A DNA stretch of 64,000 bases from Chitinophaga jiangningensis (GTDB lineage: Bacteria; Bacteroidota; Bacteroidia; Chitinophagales; Chitinophagaceae): NCBI RefSeq assembly GCF_900142605.1, contig NZ_FRBL01000004.1, forward strand, positions 589,487 through 653,486, given 5' to 3'. Positions 7,166-16,554 of the stretch are shown piece by piece. The notes below the pieces were generated by a model. The model ran no database searches. It saw nothing but the letters and a program-made list of their open reading frames with translations, and was not told the origin of the DNA. Position 1 is the stretch's first letter, and every line of letters begins with the position of its first letter. The position numbers and the translations under genes are program-made.

Positions 7166-9797
7166 TGGCTTCTTTGGTTTTTACAGGTAAATCTTCCAGG
7201 TTGATGCCGATACGATATCGCCAGTAGTGCGTGGCCACCGCAGGATTATTAATGCGCTCCTTTTCCGGTGCCACGGCGGGCTGCAGGCTATCCATTGCCA
7301 GCAATTCCTGTAATTGAAATATACGCCACATTGCCGGAGATTGCAAGTGTTGTTGTATTATTTGTAGTAAGATGTCAGGGCTGCAGGTAGCCGGTGCCGT
7401 GCCTTTGCGGTGCAGTACCTGTTGCCAGTAAAGCTGCGTAACGGTATGATCCTCCTCCCACCATTCGCGTAAGGCAGGCATGTCGTGGGTGGAGGGTGTA
7501 AGCACCGCCAGGTAAGGCAAAGCATGCAGACTTTGAAACAGGCTGTCAGCATGCTTAGGCATGCGTTGAATTTCCAGGCTCAGGATACCCAGCTGCCGCA
7601 TAACTCCGGGCACGCAGGCAGGCACCATCCCTAGGTCTTCTCCACATATCAGCATATCCGTAGCTTTACTGATATACGGCAACTTACGTAATGCTTCTTT
7701 GCGCCAGATATTTTCCTGTCGCACGTAGAAATAATGGTGATATAGTTGACGCAGTTTCGTTTGTACTTCCGGCTCCAGGGCAGCAAAAGACGCGGTGGAC
7801 ATCAGGTCGAACCGGGGATGAAAAACGGTGGTCCCATTTCTGGATTCGCGGATAAACAGCACATCTGTGAGCAGTTGATCCAATGCGGCTTTCATACCTG
7901 CCGGCAGCAGCTGCTGCTGAATTTTCCGCTGGGTGTCAAAACCCGGCTGCATAGCATATCTGCCAGATGATAATTTAACCAGGTAGGTATCTTTTATCAT
8001 ATCCGCATATACGCCAAAACGTTCATCCAGCAACTGATCAGTGATATACGGCTCGCAAAAGCGCGATTCAGTGAAATTGATATTTAAAAATAAGAGTTCT
8101 TCCCTGCTAACGGGAACGGCTGGATGAAAATATCCCAGTATGCCTTGCACCGACTCATAAGGAATCTGCCAGATGCGGAAGAATCCAAGGATATGATCTA
8201 TACGGAAAGCGTCGAAGTAGGCGGACATATGTTGCAGTCGCTGCCGCCACCATTCATAGCCATCGGCGGCCATGCGGTTCCAGTTGTAGGTAGGAAAGCC
8301 CCAGTTTTGACCGGCGGTAGTGAAGCTGTCTGGCGGTGCACCTGCCTGCATATCCATATGAAACAGTTCCGGATGCATCCAGGTTTCCACGCTGTGGCGG
8401 GCCACGCCAATCGGTATGTCACCTTTCAGTGCGAGGCCTGCATGCCTGCATGCCGTTACTGCTGCTTTTAGTTGCAGGTGCAGGTGATATTGTATAAAGA
8501 AGTAAAACCTGACTGCTTCAGCGGCATTCGCCTCCTGAACGATTAACTGGTTGATATCGCGCTGCCGGAAACGCTCGTAGCCTGACCATCGCGAAAAATC
8601 TGCTGTTTTAAACCGATCCCGCAGATAGCTGAAGGCAGCATACGGTAGCAGCCAATGTTCATTGGCGGCAAACCACTGCCAGTACTGGCGACTTTCCAGC
8701 TTTCCGTCCTGCTGTTCATATAAGGCACGGAGATAGGCCAGTTTGAACTGCATTACTGCTTCGTAATCGAGTGTATCCTGTTCGTTTAGTCGCTGCCGTA
8801 ATTCCGGTAATTGCTGAGCAAGCGCATGTGTGGCAGGCAGGCTACCCACCGCTTCCAGCCGGATATAAAGCGGATGTAGTGCAAAGGAGGAAATGGCCGC
8901 ATACGGATAAGAATCCGTCCAAGTACCGGTAATGGTGGTATCATTCACGGGCAGCAACTGAATGAGCTGCATATTGTTTTGTGCGGCCCATGCAGCCAGC
9001 AGCGGGATATCAGCAAACTCCCCTGTTCCCATTCCTGTGGCGGATCGCAAGCTAAACACCGGAACAGCAACACCTGTACCTTTCCAAAAATCATATTCTT
9101 TTCTAACGTAGCCGTCGTGCAATGTTACCTGCGTACCGGGAGGTGCTTCGAAATGAAGTATGCGGTTTCCACCGGTTTCAAAGTGAAGCAGCTGTTGGTG
9201 TTCCAGATCAAAAACGCCGTACTTGTAATATACTGGCAAATTGGTGTCGGGGAGGTTTACGCCTGCAGTAAAACAACCATCTGTAGTGTATTGCAGGAGT
9301 AACGGTTGTTCGATATTCCAGTTGCCCAGTTGTGGGCAGCTGCCGAGCAGGCAGATGGTATGGTGCGGGGGCAGCAGCGGCGCCTTTACTTTAAACAGGT
9401 GCGTAGCGGTTAAAATGCCGGGAATGTTTACTGCGCGGTGCGGAAAAAACACGCGTGTAAACGGTGCGGTGGACCAGTTGTTTTCGTAGTCGCCGGCGTT
9501 ATTCCAGGTATCCACAAACAGTTGTTCCAGGGGGGCGCCGGCGCGGAGGGTCACTTTTCGAAGGGAGCCTTCTGTGATGGTTTCTTCCAGTTCACGTACG
9601 ATGTAGGAGTATTGAAATTCCGGGAGTTCATCCTGTGGTATCATCACTTCGGCATACCACCAGCCATCTTTATGCCATTGCATGGGTACAGCGCTGGAAA
9701 GTAGGTTATTTCCCAGAACGGGAATATTGCCGAGCAGGAATAAATTCTGCCCGAAACGGGTTTGATAGTGAAGATAGAACCTTAGTCTGTAATACAT
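7140..9797 (-). CDS. malQ: 4-alpha-glucanotransferase (amylomaltase, GH77) with two CBM20 domains
   Basis: 885 residues from the ATG at 9797 (MYYRLRFYLHYQ); an upstream in-frame ATG at 9821 precedes the CBM20 fold and is less likely. Residues 1-110 and about 120-230 are two starch-binding CBM20 domains (FLLGNIPVLGNN and CLLGSCPQLGNWN are the marker loops). The remainder is GH77: the nucleophile Asp in FRIDHILGFFR, the acid/base Glu in CGEDLGMVP and the late Asp in PSTHDMP. It transfers alpha-1,4-glucan segments during maltodextrin and glycogen metabolism. The CBM20-GH77 layout is the long form also seen in plant DPE2. No signal peptide, so cytoplasmic. Confidence 0.92.
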   Translation of the reverse strand: MYYRLRFYLHYQTRFGQNLFLLGNIPVLGNNLLSSAVPMQWHKDGWWYAEVMIPQDELPEFQYSYIVRELEETITEGSLRKVTLRAGAPLEQLFVDTWNNAGDYENNWSTAPFTRVFFPHRAVNIPGILTATHLFKVKAPLLPPHHTICLLGSCPQLGNWNIEQPLLLQYTTDGCFTAGVNLPDTNLPVYYKYGVFDLEHQQLLHFETGGNRILHFEAPPGTQVTLHDGYVRKEYDFWKGTGVAVPVFSLRSATGMGTGEFADIPLLAAWAAQNNMQLIQLLPVNDTTITGTWTDSYPYAAISSFALHPLYIRLEAVGSLPATHALAQQLPELRQRLNEQDTLDYEAVMQFKLAYLRALYEQQDGKLESRQYWQWFAANEHWLLPYAAFSYLRDRFKTADFSRWSGYERFRQRDINQLIVQEANAAEAVRFYFFIQYHLHLQLKAAVTACRHAGLALKGDIPIGVARHSVETWMHPELFHMDMQAGAPPDSFTTAGQNWGFPTYNWNRMAADGYEWWRQRLQHMSAYFDAFRIDHILGFFRIWQIPYESVQGILGYFHPAVPVSREELLFLNINFTESRFCEPYITDQLLDERFGVYADMIKDTYLVKLSSGRYAMQPGFDTQRKIQQQLLPAGMKAALDQLLTDVLFIRESRNGTTVFHPRFDLMSTASFAALEPEVQTKLRQLYHHYFYVRQENIWRKEALRKLPYISKATDMLICGEDLGMVPACVPGVMRQLGILSLEIQRMPKHADSLFQSLHALPYLAVLTPSTHDMPALREWWEEDHTVTQLYWQQVLHRKGTAPATCSPDILLQIIQQHLQSPAMWRIFQLQELLAMDSLQPAVAPEKERINNPAVATHYWRYRIGINLEDLPVKTKEANGTASISI

Positions 9798-9856
9798 TGT
9801 GACCCTGCTAAACCGGTACAAATTAGGAAAATGTTTTACGATTTGCCGGAAAAAAT

Positions 9857-9886
9857 AAAGGGTGTCTCAAAACTGAGACACCCTTT
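9857..9886 (-). terminator. Intrinsic terminator of dnaK
   Basis: A 13-bp perfect stem (9857-9869 with 9874-9886) with a 4-nt loop; on the minus strand the stem ends in a T-rich run. It lies 24 bp past the dnaK stop codon. Confidence 0.85.
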
Positions 9887-9909
9887 GGTTCATTATGTTT
9901 GCTTTGTAC

Positions 9910-11814
9910 TTACTTTACTTCTTCAAACTCAGCGTCGGTTACACCGTCACCAGCGTTGCCCTGGGACTGTTGCTGACCGCCGTTATCCTGAGGAGCGGCA
10001 CCAGGCTGACCTTCGGTCGCTTTATACATTTCTTCGGAAGCAGCAGTCCATGCAGCAGTGAGTTCAGCTTCAGCTGCATCCAGAGATGCGCTGTCCTGAG
10101 ATTTGTGTGCTTCTTTCAGTTTGTTGAGAGCAGTTTCGATGGCAGCTTTTTTATCAGCTGACAGCTTATCACCATATTCTTTCAGTTGTTTTTCTGTCTG
10201 GAAGATGAGGCTGTCCGCTTTGTTAAGTTTCTCGATTTTTTCACGAGCTTCCTTATCGCTGGCTTCATTAGCTTTCGCTTCTGCTTTCATTTTTTCGATT
10301 TCCTCTTTATTCAGACCGCTACCAGCTTCGATTTTGATGTTCTGGGTTTTACCAGTTCCTTTATCTTTAGCGGTTACGTGCAGGATACCGTTGGCGTCGA
10401 TATCGAAGGTAACTTCGATTTGAGGAACGCCGCGTGGAGCAGGAGGAATATCACCGAGGATGAAGCGGCCCAGTGTTCTGTTCTGGTTAGCCATTGGTCT
10501 TTCACCCTGCAGTACATGAATTTCTACGCTTGGCTGACTGTCAGCAGCAGTAGAGAATGTTTCAGATTTTTTAGTAGGGATGGTAGTGTTAGACTCGATC
10601 AGTTTGGTCATTACACCGCCCATTGTTTCGATACCGAGAGAAAGCGGCGTAACGTCCAGCAGGAGTACGTCTTTCACTTCACCGGTGAGTACACCACCCT
10701 GGATAGCAGCACCTACGGCTACTACTTCGTCTGGGTTTACACCACGGTTAGGTTTTTTACCGAAGAATTTCTCTACCACTTCCTGGATTTTAGGAATACG
10801 GGTAGAACCACCTACGAGGATTACTTCATCGATTTCAGAAGCTGACATACCGGCGTCCTGTAATGCTTTGCGGCAAGGCTCCAGGGTTCTTTCCACCAGG
10901 CTGTCGCTCAGTTGTTCAAATTTCGCGCGGGTCAGTTTTTTCACCAGGTGCTTAGGCACGCCGTCCACAGCGGTGATATAAGGCAGGTTAATTTCTGTTT
11001 CAGCAGAAGAAGACAGTTCGATTTTAGCTTTTTCGGCTGCTTCTTTCAGGCGCTGCCAGCTCATTGGATCTTTGTGCAGGTCCACCGCTTCATCTTTCTT
11101 GAATTCGTCGGCCAGCCAGTCCATGATTACTTTATCGAAGTCATCACCACCCAGGTGGGTATCACCGTTGGTAGATTTCACTTCGAATACGCCGTCGCCC
11201 AGTTCGAGTACGGAAATATCGAAGGTACCACCACCAAGGTCAAACACAGCGATTTTGCTGTCGGCGTGTTTTTTATCCATACCGTAAGCCAGTGCAGCTG
11301 CGGTAGGTTCGTTGATGATACGACGAACGGTCAGACCGGCGATTTCACCTGCTTCTTTGGTTGCCTGACGTTGTGCATCGTTAAAGTATGCAGGCACAGT
11401 GATTACGGCTTCAGTTACTTCCTGACCCAGGTAATCTTCTGCGGTTTTCTTCATTTTTTGCAGAATCATCGCAGAAATTTCCTGCGGTGTATATAATCTG
11501 CCATCAATATCTATACGGGTGGTATTATTATCTCCCCTTACTACTTTATAGCTAACATGTGTCAGTTCGTTGGATACCTCGTCAAAATGACGGCCCATGA
11601 AACGTTTAACTGACATAATAGTGTTCACGGGGTTGGTAATAGCCTGGCGTTTTGCAGGGTCACCCACTTTCCTTTCTCCATTTTTCAAAAATGCCACAAC
11701 AGATGGGGTCGTTCTTCTTCCCTCATCATTGGCAATAACTACCGGTTCGTTACCTTCCATAACGGCAACGCATGAGTTGGTAGTTCCTAAGTCAATGCCT
11801 ATTATTTTTCCCAT
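9910..11814 (-). CDS. dnaK: Molecular chaperone DnaK (Hsp70)
   Basis: 634 residues from the ATG at 11814, giving the standard start MGKIIGIDLGTTNSC. The nucleotide-binding domain has FDLGGGTFDIS, VILVGGSTRIP and the GVNPDEVVA loop; the substrate-binding domain has the usual LLDVTPLSLGIETMGG entry. The C-terminus is G/Q-rich and ends in DAEFEEVK, matching the conserved DnaK tail. A good AAAGGAG Shine-Dalgarno sequence lies at 11827-11833 in sense with the gene, which is uncommon in this window. It folds and refolds cytoplasmic proteins with DnaJ and GrpE, neither of which is next to it. Confidence 0.97.
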   Translation of the reverse strand: MGKIIGIDLGTTNSCVAVMEGNEPVVIANDEGRRTTPSVVAFLKNGERKVGDPAKRQAITNPVNTIMSVKRFMGRHFDEVSNELTHVSYKVVRGDNNTTRIDIDGRLYTPQEISAMILQKMKKTAEDYLGQEVTEAVITVPAYFNDAQRQATKEAGEIAGLTVRRIINEPTAAALAYGMDKKHADSKIAVFDLGGGTFDISVLELGDGVFEVKSTNGDTHLGGDDFDKVIMDWLADEFKKDEAVDLHKDPMSWQRLKEAAEKAKIELSSSAETEINLPYITAVDGVPKHLVKKLTRAKFEQLSDSLVERTLEPCRKALQDAGMSASEIDEVILVGGSTRIPKIQEVVEKFFGKKPNRGVNPDEVVAVGAAIQGGVLTGEVKDVLLLDVTPLSLGIETMGGVMTKLIESNTTIPTKKSETFSTAADSQPSVEIHVLQGERPMANQNRTLGRFILGDIPPAPRGVPQIEVTFDIDANGILHVTAKDKGTGKTQNIKIEAGSGLNKEEIEKMKAEAKANEASDKEAREKIEKLNKADSLIFQTEKQLKEYGDKLSADKKAAIETALNKLKEAHKSQDSASLDAAEAELTAAWTAASEEMYKATEGQPGAAPQDNGGQQQSQGNAGDGVTDAEFEEVK

Positions 11815-12131
11815 AGTATTAAGATTCTCCTTTAGTTGTAAGTTAAATGCGTGTTGTCGGAATTTTGTCAATGATTATGCCAAGCGGAATCAATCTGTAA
11901 ATATGTCAGTCGGTTTTTTTTATAAGATATTTATGAGATAAATGATATTTTATATTAGAAATCATTATTTTTACTCAATCGGCCTGGTGGCCTTCAACAA
12001 ATGTCTTTAAAAGACAATTACACCGGCCTTATTGTTCATAACCTCTGCCCGCCTGGTAAAGATTCTATTATCCCCAACCAGAATCCATTTTTATTATTTC
12101 AACCAATTCATCAGCATTTAACGTGATGTCC
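11815..12131. other. Divergent intergenic region between dnaK and the OmpA gene
   Basis: About 317 bp, AT-rich. It holds the dnaK Shine-Dalgarno site at 11827-11833, a TTGACA-like element on the minus strand upstream of it, and a short inverted repeat TGTCTTTAAAAGACA at 12002-12016. I find no clear TAnnTTTG box for either gene, and nothing that encodes a protein. Confidence 0.4.
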
Positions 12132-13523
12132 ATGAAAAAAACCATGCTATTACATGTGGCCATTGGCACATTGGCACTCATGCCAGCCGTAAGCAAGGCC
12201 CAGGAATTGAAGCCGCCACAAGAGGCCTATGTTACCGTTGAAGGTGACCCGGAACAAATGACCGCCCCTATGTTTAAAGGAGGTAAGCACTACAACAGGT
12301 GGTTTGCGGGATTTAATGTAGGCGCACTGGCCCCTGTAGCTGCTACCGGCGGTAGCAACGACTTCACCAAATGGAAACCCAATATTGGCTACGGCGCCTA
12401 TGTTCAATACCAGATACTGCATTTCTTTGGCCTCCGGGCTGATTACCTGGGTGGTTTCCTGAAAGCTAATAATGAAAAGAACCTGGGGAATGGCGTGAAT
12501 CCAATGGACGCCGGCAGACCCTACCTGGAGTATAAAACCACGCTGAAATACTCCGGAACCCTCAGTGCAGTGTTTAATATCACGACGGTTAACTGGATTA
12601 CCAAACAGAATATTGCAGTGCTCTATGCCACTGTGGGTGGAGGTTTAGCAGGCTACAGCCCTAAGCTCACCGACAAACGGGGATCTGAGTACAGGTATAA
12701 ACCCGATGGCGATATCAAAGAACTTGTTATCCCTGTAGGGGCTGGTATTAAGTTCAAAGTGGCGGAAGGAATTAATGTCGACCTCGCCTATACGATGTAT
12801 TATACAGATGGGGATAACCTCGACGGATACGTGTATGGTCCTAATAAGGATAAGTTCTCTTATGCACGCGTAGGGCTGGAGTTTGCACTGGGTAAATCCG
12901 GCAAGCCTGACCTGCAGTTTCATAACCCTGCCAAACAAGGCTATGATGAACTGCTGCTGGAGAAAAAGAACCTGGCAAAAACCCTTGCTGCTGCCACCAC
13001 TGCTAATGCCAAGCTGGCTGATGACGTGAATAAACTGACAGCAGATGCCGATGGTGATGGCGTTTCTGACTACTTCGATAAATGCCCTAACACCCCTGCT
13101 AAAACCAAGGTAGACGGTTCCGGCTGCCCGCTGCCTGAACCTCCGAAAATTGAGGAAAAAGTAATTATTACGGAAGAAGATCAAACCATCGTTAAAGAGG
13201 CGATCCGTAACCTTGAGTTTGATTTTGCCAAAGCAACCATCAAGGAAAAATCTTATCCTGCACTGGATCGCGTGGCTGAACTCCTGAAACGGAAAAACCT
13301 CAACCTCAAACTTTCCGGTCACACGGATAACGTAGGTAGCCTCAAACGCAATATGGAACTTTCCAGAGAAAGAGCTGAGGCGGTTAAAAACTACCTCGTA
13401 TCCAAAGGCGTGCTGCCTAATAAAATTGAAGCCCTGGGCTATGGTCCGTCCCAGCCTATTGCGTCCAATAAAACAGCTGAAGGCCGTCAGCGCAACAGAC
13501 GCGTTGAGTTCTATATTTACTAA
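12132..13523 (+). CDS. OmpA family outer-membrane protein with TSP3 repeat
   Basis: 464 residues from ATG 12132 (MKKTMLLH); an ATG at 12126 would add two residues. A signal peptide ends around SKAQ. Residues 50-260 look like a transmembrane beta barrel of alternating hydrophobic residues. A calcium-binding TSP3-type stretch follows (DADGDGVSDYFDKCP), then a C-terminal OmpA peptidoglycan-binding domain from about residue 355 with LEFDFAKATI, the LSGHTDNVGS loop and RNRRVEFYIY. It probably anchors the outer membrane to the cell wall. Monocistronic, with its own terminator. Confidence 0.9.
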   Translation: MKKTMLLHVAIGTLALMPAVSKAQELKPPQEAYVTVEGDPEQMTAPMFKGGKHYNRWFAGFNVGALAPVAATGGSNDFTKWKPNIGYGAYVQYQILHFFGLRADYLGGFLKANNEKNLGNGVNPMDAGRPYLEYKTTLKYSGTLSAVFNITTVNWITKQNIAVLYATVGGGLAGYSPKLTDKRGSEYRYKPDGDIKELVIPVGAGIKFKVAEGINVDLAYTMYYTDGDNLDGYVYGPNKDKFSYARVGLEFALGKSGKPDLQFHNPAKQGYDELLLEKKNLAKTLAAATTANAKLADDVNKLTADADGDGVSDYFDKCPNTPAKTKVDGSGCPLPEPPKIEEKVIITEEDQTIVKEAIRNLEFDFAKATIKEKSYPALDRVAELLKRKNLNLKLSGHTDNVGSLKRNMELSRERAEAVKNYLVSKGVLPNKIEALGYGPSQPIASNKTAEGRQRNRRVEFYIY

Positions 13524-13542
13524 AAAGCCATTGCTTTAATAT

Positions 13543-13576
13543 AAAAAAGGCTCCACTTCATAATGGAGCCTTTTTT
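13543..13576 (+). terminator. Intrinsic terminator after the OmpA gene
   Basis: A 13-bp stem (13543-13555 with 13564-13576) whose right arm ends in six T residues, 20 bp after the stop codon. Confidence 0.85.
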
Positions 13577-13665
13577 ATTACCCCAACTATTACAGTATAA
13601 AAAAATTAAATATTTCGTACACCCGGCACAGTTATTGCATTTTCCCTGCCTCAAATAAACATATC

Positions 13666-14253
13666 ATGAAAAAACTTATTCTGTCCGGCATCATTGCCCT
13701 TGGCTCGTTCCTGACAGCACAGGCACAAAATGTTAACTTCGGTGTAAAAGGTGGTCTCAACCTGGCGAAAATGACGCAGTATGATAATAATAAAGTACGC
13801 GCTTCGTTCAACGCTGGTGTGTACGCTAACTTTGCCATTACCAAAGAATGGGCATTCCAGCCTGAACTCCTGTACTCTGGTCAGGGTACTAAACTGGAAT
13901 CCGGCACTATACTCGGTATTCCATTAAAAGACGTTACCATCGCTACTGACTACCTGAACATCCCATTGATGGTACAGTACTCCATTGCACCAAGCTTCTT
14001 CGTGGAAGCAGGTCCGCAGGTAGGTTTCCTGCTGGCTGCCAAAACTAAAGTAGGTGATAATACCAACAAGGATTATAAAGACATAATGACTACCGCCGAC
14101 TTCGGCTTAGGGCTCGGATTTGGATATAAACTGGATAACGGCCTCGGATTCTCAGGCAGATATAACTTCGGTTTGACCAATATCTACAATGATGATGTGA
14201 ACATTGATTCTAAAAACTCTGTAGCACAAATCGGGTTGTTTTATTCTTTTTAA
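13666..14253 (+). CDS. Outer-membrane beta-barrel protein (PorT-like family)
   Basis: 195 residues with a signal peptide (MKKLILSGIIALGSFLTAQAQ) directly followed by the family opener FGVKGGLNLAKM. The body is a series of amphipathic strands with FAFQPELLYSGQG-type elements, LNIPLMVQYSI, FVEAGPQVGFLLAAK and a final aromatic residue in LFYSF, as expected for barrel insertion. Such small barrels are abundant in Bacteroidetes and their roles are mostly unknown. It is a single gene with a very strong terminator downstream. Confidence 0.85.
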   Translation: MKKLILSGIIALGSFLTAQAQNVNFGVKGGLNLAKMTQYDNNKVRASFNAGVYANFAITKEWAFQPELLYSGQGTKLESGTILGIPLKDVTIATDYLNIPLMVQYSIAPSFFVEAGPQVGFLLAAKTKVGDNTNKDYKDIMTTADFGLGLGFGYKLDNGLGFSGRYNFGLTNIYNDDVNIDSKNSVAQIGLFYSF

Positions 14254-14293
14254 GTCGCTGTAGTGACTGTTCAGCGCTGCGCGCTGGACTACC

Positions 14294-14338
14294 CCGGGGG
14301 AGATAAGGGCCAAAGGCCCTTATCTCCCCCGGTTTTTT
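14294..14338 (+). terminator. Strong intrinsic terminator, 18-bp perfect stem
   Basis: Arms 14294-14311 and 14315-14332 are perfectly complementary around a 3-nt loop and are followed by six T residues. It terminates the beta-barrel gene and insulates argS. Confidence 0.9.
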
Positions 14339-14384
14339 ATTGACGCCCAAGGCGATACTAAAAAACCGGTACTAAACACGCTTA

Positions 14385-14413
14385 TTGGACTTAGCCAGAA
14401 ACGATTATCTTTG
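14385..14413 (+). promoter_or_regulatory. Candidate argS promoter (TTG - 18 bp - TATCTTTG)
   Basis: A TTG at 14385 and TATCTTTG at 14406-14413 are spaced as in Bacteroidetes housekeeping promoters; the ATG of argS follows 24 bp later. Confidence 0.55.
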
Positions 14414-14437
14414 CTGCTCGCATTAACCATTTTCAGC

Positions 14438-16366
14438 ATGAGTGTTGTACAATCCATCAGAATGGCCGCAGTGGCCGCCATTAAATCACTTTACGACCAA
14501 CAGGTAGCAGCAACTGACATCTCTGTTAATATTACCAAACCTGAGTTCGAAGGTGAATACACCATTGTTACGTTCCCTTTCACCAAATTCAGCCGACAAA
14601 AACCAGAAGAAGCCGGTCAAAACATCGGTGAATACCTGGTAGCCAATAATCCGGAACTCTTTTCTGCATTTAACGTAGTAAAAGGATTCCTGAACCTTAC
14701 CATTAACGCGCAGTACTGGTCAAACTTCCTGAAAAAGGAATTCACCAATAGAAACTTTGGCGTCCAACCTGCCAATGGTAAGAAAATCATGGTAGAGTAC
14801 TCCTCTCCCAATACCAATAAGCCCCTTCACCTGGGTCACCTCCGTAATAACTTCCTCGGTTTCTCCATCGCAGAAATCCTGAAAGCCAACGGTTACGAAG
14901 TCATTAAAGCCAACCTGGTAAACGATCGCGGTATCCATATTTGTAAATCCATGCTGGCATGGCAGGAGTTTGCACACGGTGATACCCCGGCATCCACCGG
15001 CATTAAAGGTGACCACCTCGTGGGCGACTACTACGTGAAATTCGAAAGCGTAGTAAAAGAACAGGCCGAGCCTATCATAGATCGCGTACTGGAACACGAT
15101 TTCCGCGATTTCAATGCCGCTGAAACTGAGAAACTGGAGAAACTGGTAACTGCCCTTCACAAACCTGAAGTAAAGGAGAACGAAGAGAAAGTAGCCAAAA
15201 TTATGGGCGATATTAAAGAGGCTGCCCGTAATAAAACAGAGATCATGCTGCAGGCAAAAATAATGCTGCAGCAGTGGGAAGCCGGTAACCCGGAAGTACG
15301 CGAACTCTGGAACACCATGAACGGATGGGTATACGAAGGATTTGATGTCACCTATAAAAAACTGGGCATCGACTTCGATAAAATGTACTACGAAAGCCAG
15401 ACCTACCTGCTTGGTAAAGACCTCGTGGAAGACGGCCTCCGTAAAGGTGTACTGTTCAAAAAAGAAGACAACTCCGTATGGATCGACCTCACCGCTGACG
15501 GACTGGATGAAAAACTGCTCCTCCGCGGCGATGGTACCTCCGTATATATGACCCAGGACCTGGGTACCGCCCGTCTGAAATACGACGACTACCACATGGA
15601 TCAAAGCATCTACGTAGTAGCCGACGAGCAAAACTACCACTTCAAGGTACTGCAACTCATCCTCGAAAAACTCGGAGAACCAGCAGCACCCGGCATCTTT
15701 CACCTCAGCTATGGCATGGTGGAATTACCACATGGCCGCATGAAAAGCAGGGAAGGTACCGTAGTAGACGCAGATGACATGATCGACGAAATGGTGAAAA
15801 CCGCTGCAGTTAAAACGCAGGAAGCCGGCAAAAAACTGGCTGACTTCTCCGAAAATGAGCTGGATGAACTCTACGAAACCATCGGCCTCGGCGCGATGAA
15901 ATTCTTCCTGCTGCGCGTGGATCCTAAGAAACGAATGATCTTTAACCCGGAAGAATCCATTGATCTGCACGGATTTACCGGACCGTATATCCAATACGCG
16001 CATGCACGTATTAAATCTATTATTAGAGCCGTTGGTGAGGTAGCTAACCTGCAAGATTATACTTATCAGGGCACTTTACTCCCACTGGAAAAAGAATTAC
16101 TCTTTATAAATGAGCAATTCCCTACCATTCTGGCTGACGCACATAAAGAGATGAGTCCCTCAGTAATTGCAAACTATGCATTCCTGCTGGCACAAACATT
16201 TAATGCCTTTTATGCTGAAAAAGTGGATAACGTATCAGTTTATCCCATCCGCGATGAAGCGGACGCAGATAAGAAAAAACTCCGTCTGCAAATCATTCAG
16301 CTCACCGCCAATACCATTGCCAAAAGCATGCAACTGCTCGGTATCCGCGTACCTGAGCGTATGTAA
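14438..16366 (+). CDS. argS: Arginyl-tRNA synthetase
   Basis: 642 residues from the ATG at 14438, chosen because the reading frame upstream runs into the promoter. Class I synthetase charging tRNA-Arg. The N-terminal Add-1 domain comes first; the HIGH signature appears as HLGH in NTNKPLHLGHLRNN; the KMSKS-like loop is GRMKSREGT; the C-terminal DALR anticodon-binding domain runs from about residue 515 and ends in LLGIRVPERM, the usual terminus. Monocistronic. Confidence 0.96.
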   Translation: MSVVQSIRMAAVAAIKSLYDQQVAATDISVNITKPEFEGEYTIVTFPFTKFSRQKPEEAGQNIGEYLVANNPELFSAFNVVKGFLNLTINAQYWSNFLKKEFTNRNFGVQPANGKKIMVEYSSPNTNKPLHLGHLRNNFLGFSIAEILKANGYEVIKANLVNDRGIHICKSMLAWQEFAHGDTPASTGIKGDHLVGDYYVKFESVVKEQAEPIIDRVLEHDFRDFNAAETEKLEKLVTALHKPEVKENEEKVAKIMGDIKEAARNKTEIMLQAKIMLQQWEAGNPEVRELWNTMNGWVYEGFDVTYKKLGIDFDKMYYESQTYLLGKDLVEDGLRKGVLFKKEDNSVWIDLTADGLDEKLLLRGDGTSVYMTQDLGTARLKYDDYHMDQSIYVVADEQNYHFKVLQLILEKLGEPAAPGIFHLSYGMVELPHGRMKSREGTVVDADDMIDEMVKTAAVKTQEAGKKLADFSENELDELYETIGLGAMKFFLLRVDPKKRMIFNPEESIDLHGFTGPYIQYAHARIKSIIRAVGEVANLQDYTYQGTLLPLEKELLFINEQFPTILADAHKEMSPSVIANYAFLLAQTFNAFYAEKVDNVSVYPIRDEADADKKKLRLQIIQLTANTIAKSMQLLGIRVPERM

Positions 16367-16375
16367 TAAAATTAA

Positions 16376-16405
16376 AACGCTGCGAACCAACTGGTTCGCA
16401 GCGTT
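16376..16405 (-). terminator. Hairpin between argS and the TPR gene
   Basis: A 14-bp perfect stem (16376-16389 with 16392-16405) with a 2-nt loop. Only the minus-strand side is followed by a T-rich run, so it may terminate the minus-strand TPR gene 150 bp away; it starts only 10 bp after the argS stop and may serve both. Confidence 0.6.
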
Positions 16406-16554
16406 AACAGCTTGCAGCCACCGTGGCCAAACTGTCGAAGAAAATACCACAGTCCTCAGCGCAATGCAGGGAGCTTGCCTTTCCCGGAACACCGCTTCTA
16501 CTACTTCCTCCTGTGGCGGAATATCTTTAGTCTAATAACGTATATACCAACACG

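Noticed and set aside
10186..10845. 219-codon plus-strand frame within dnaK
   Set aside because: Antisense of a highly conserved gene, with F/R-rich low-complexity product.
14720..15703. 327-codon open frame on the minus strand opposite argS
   Set aside because: It lies entirely within argS, whose motifs are complete; the antisense product has no family features and is rich in F, V and H as expected from an antisense shadow.
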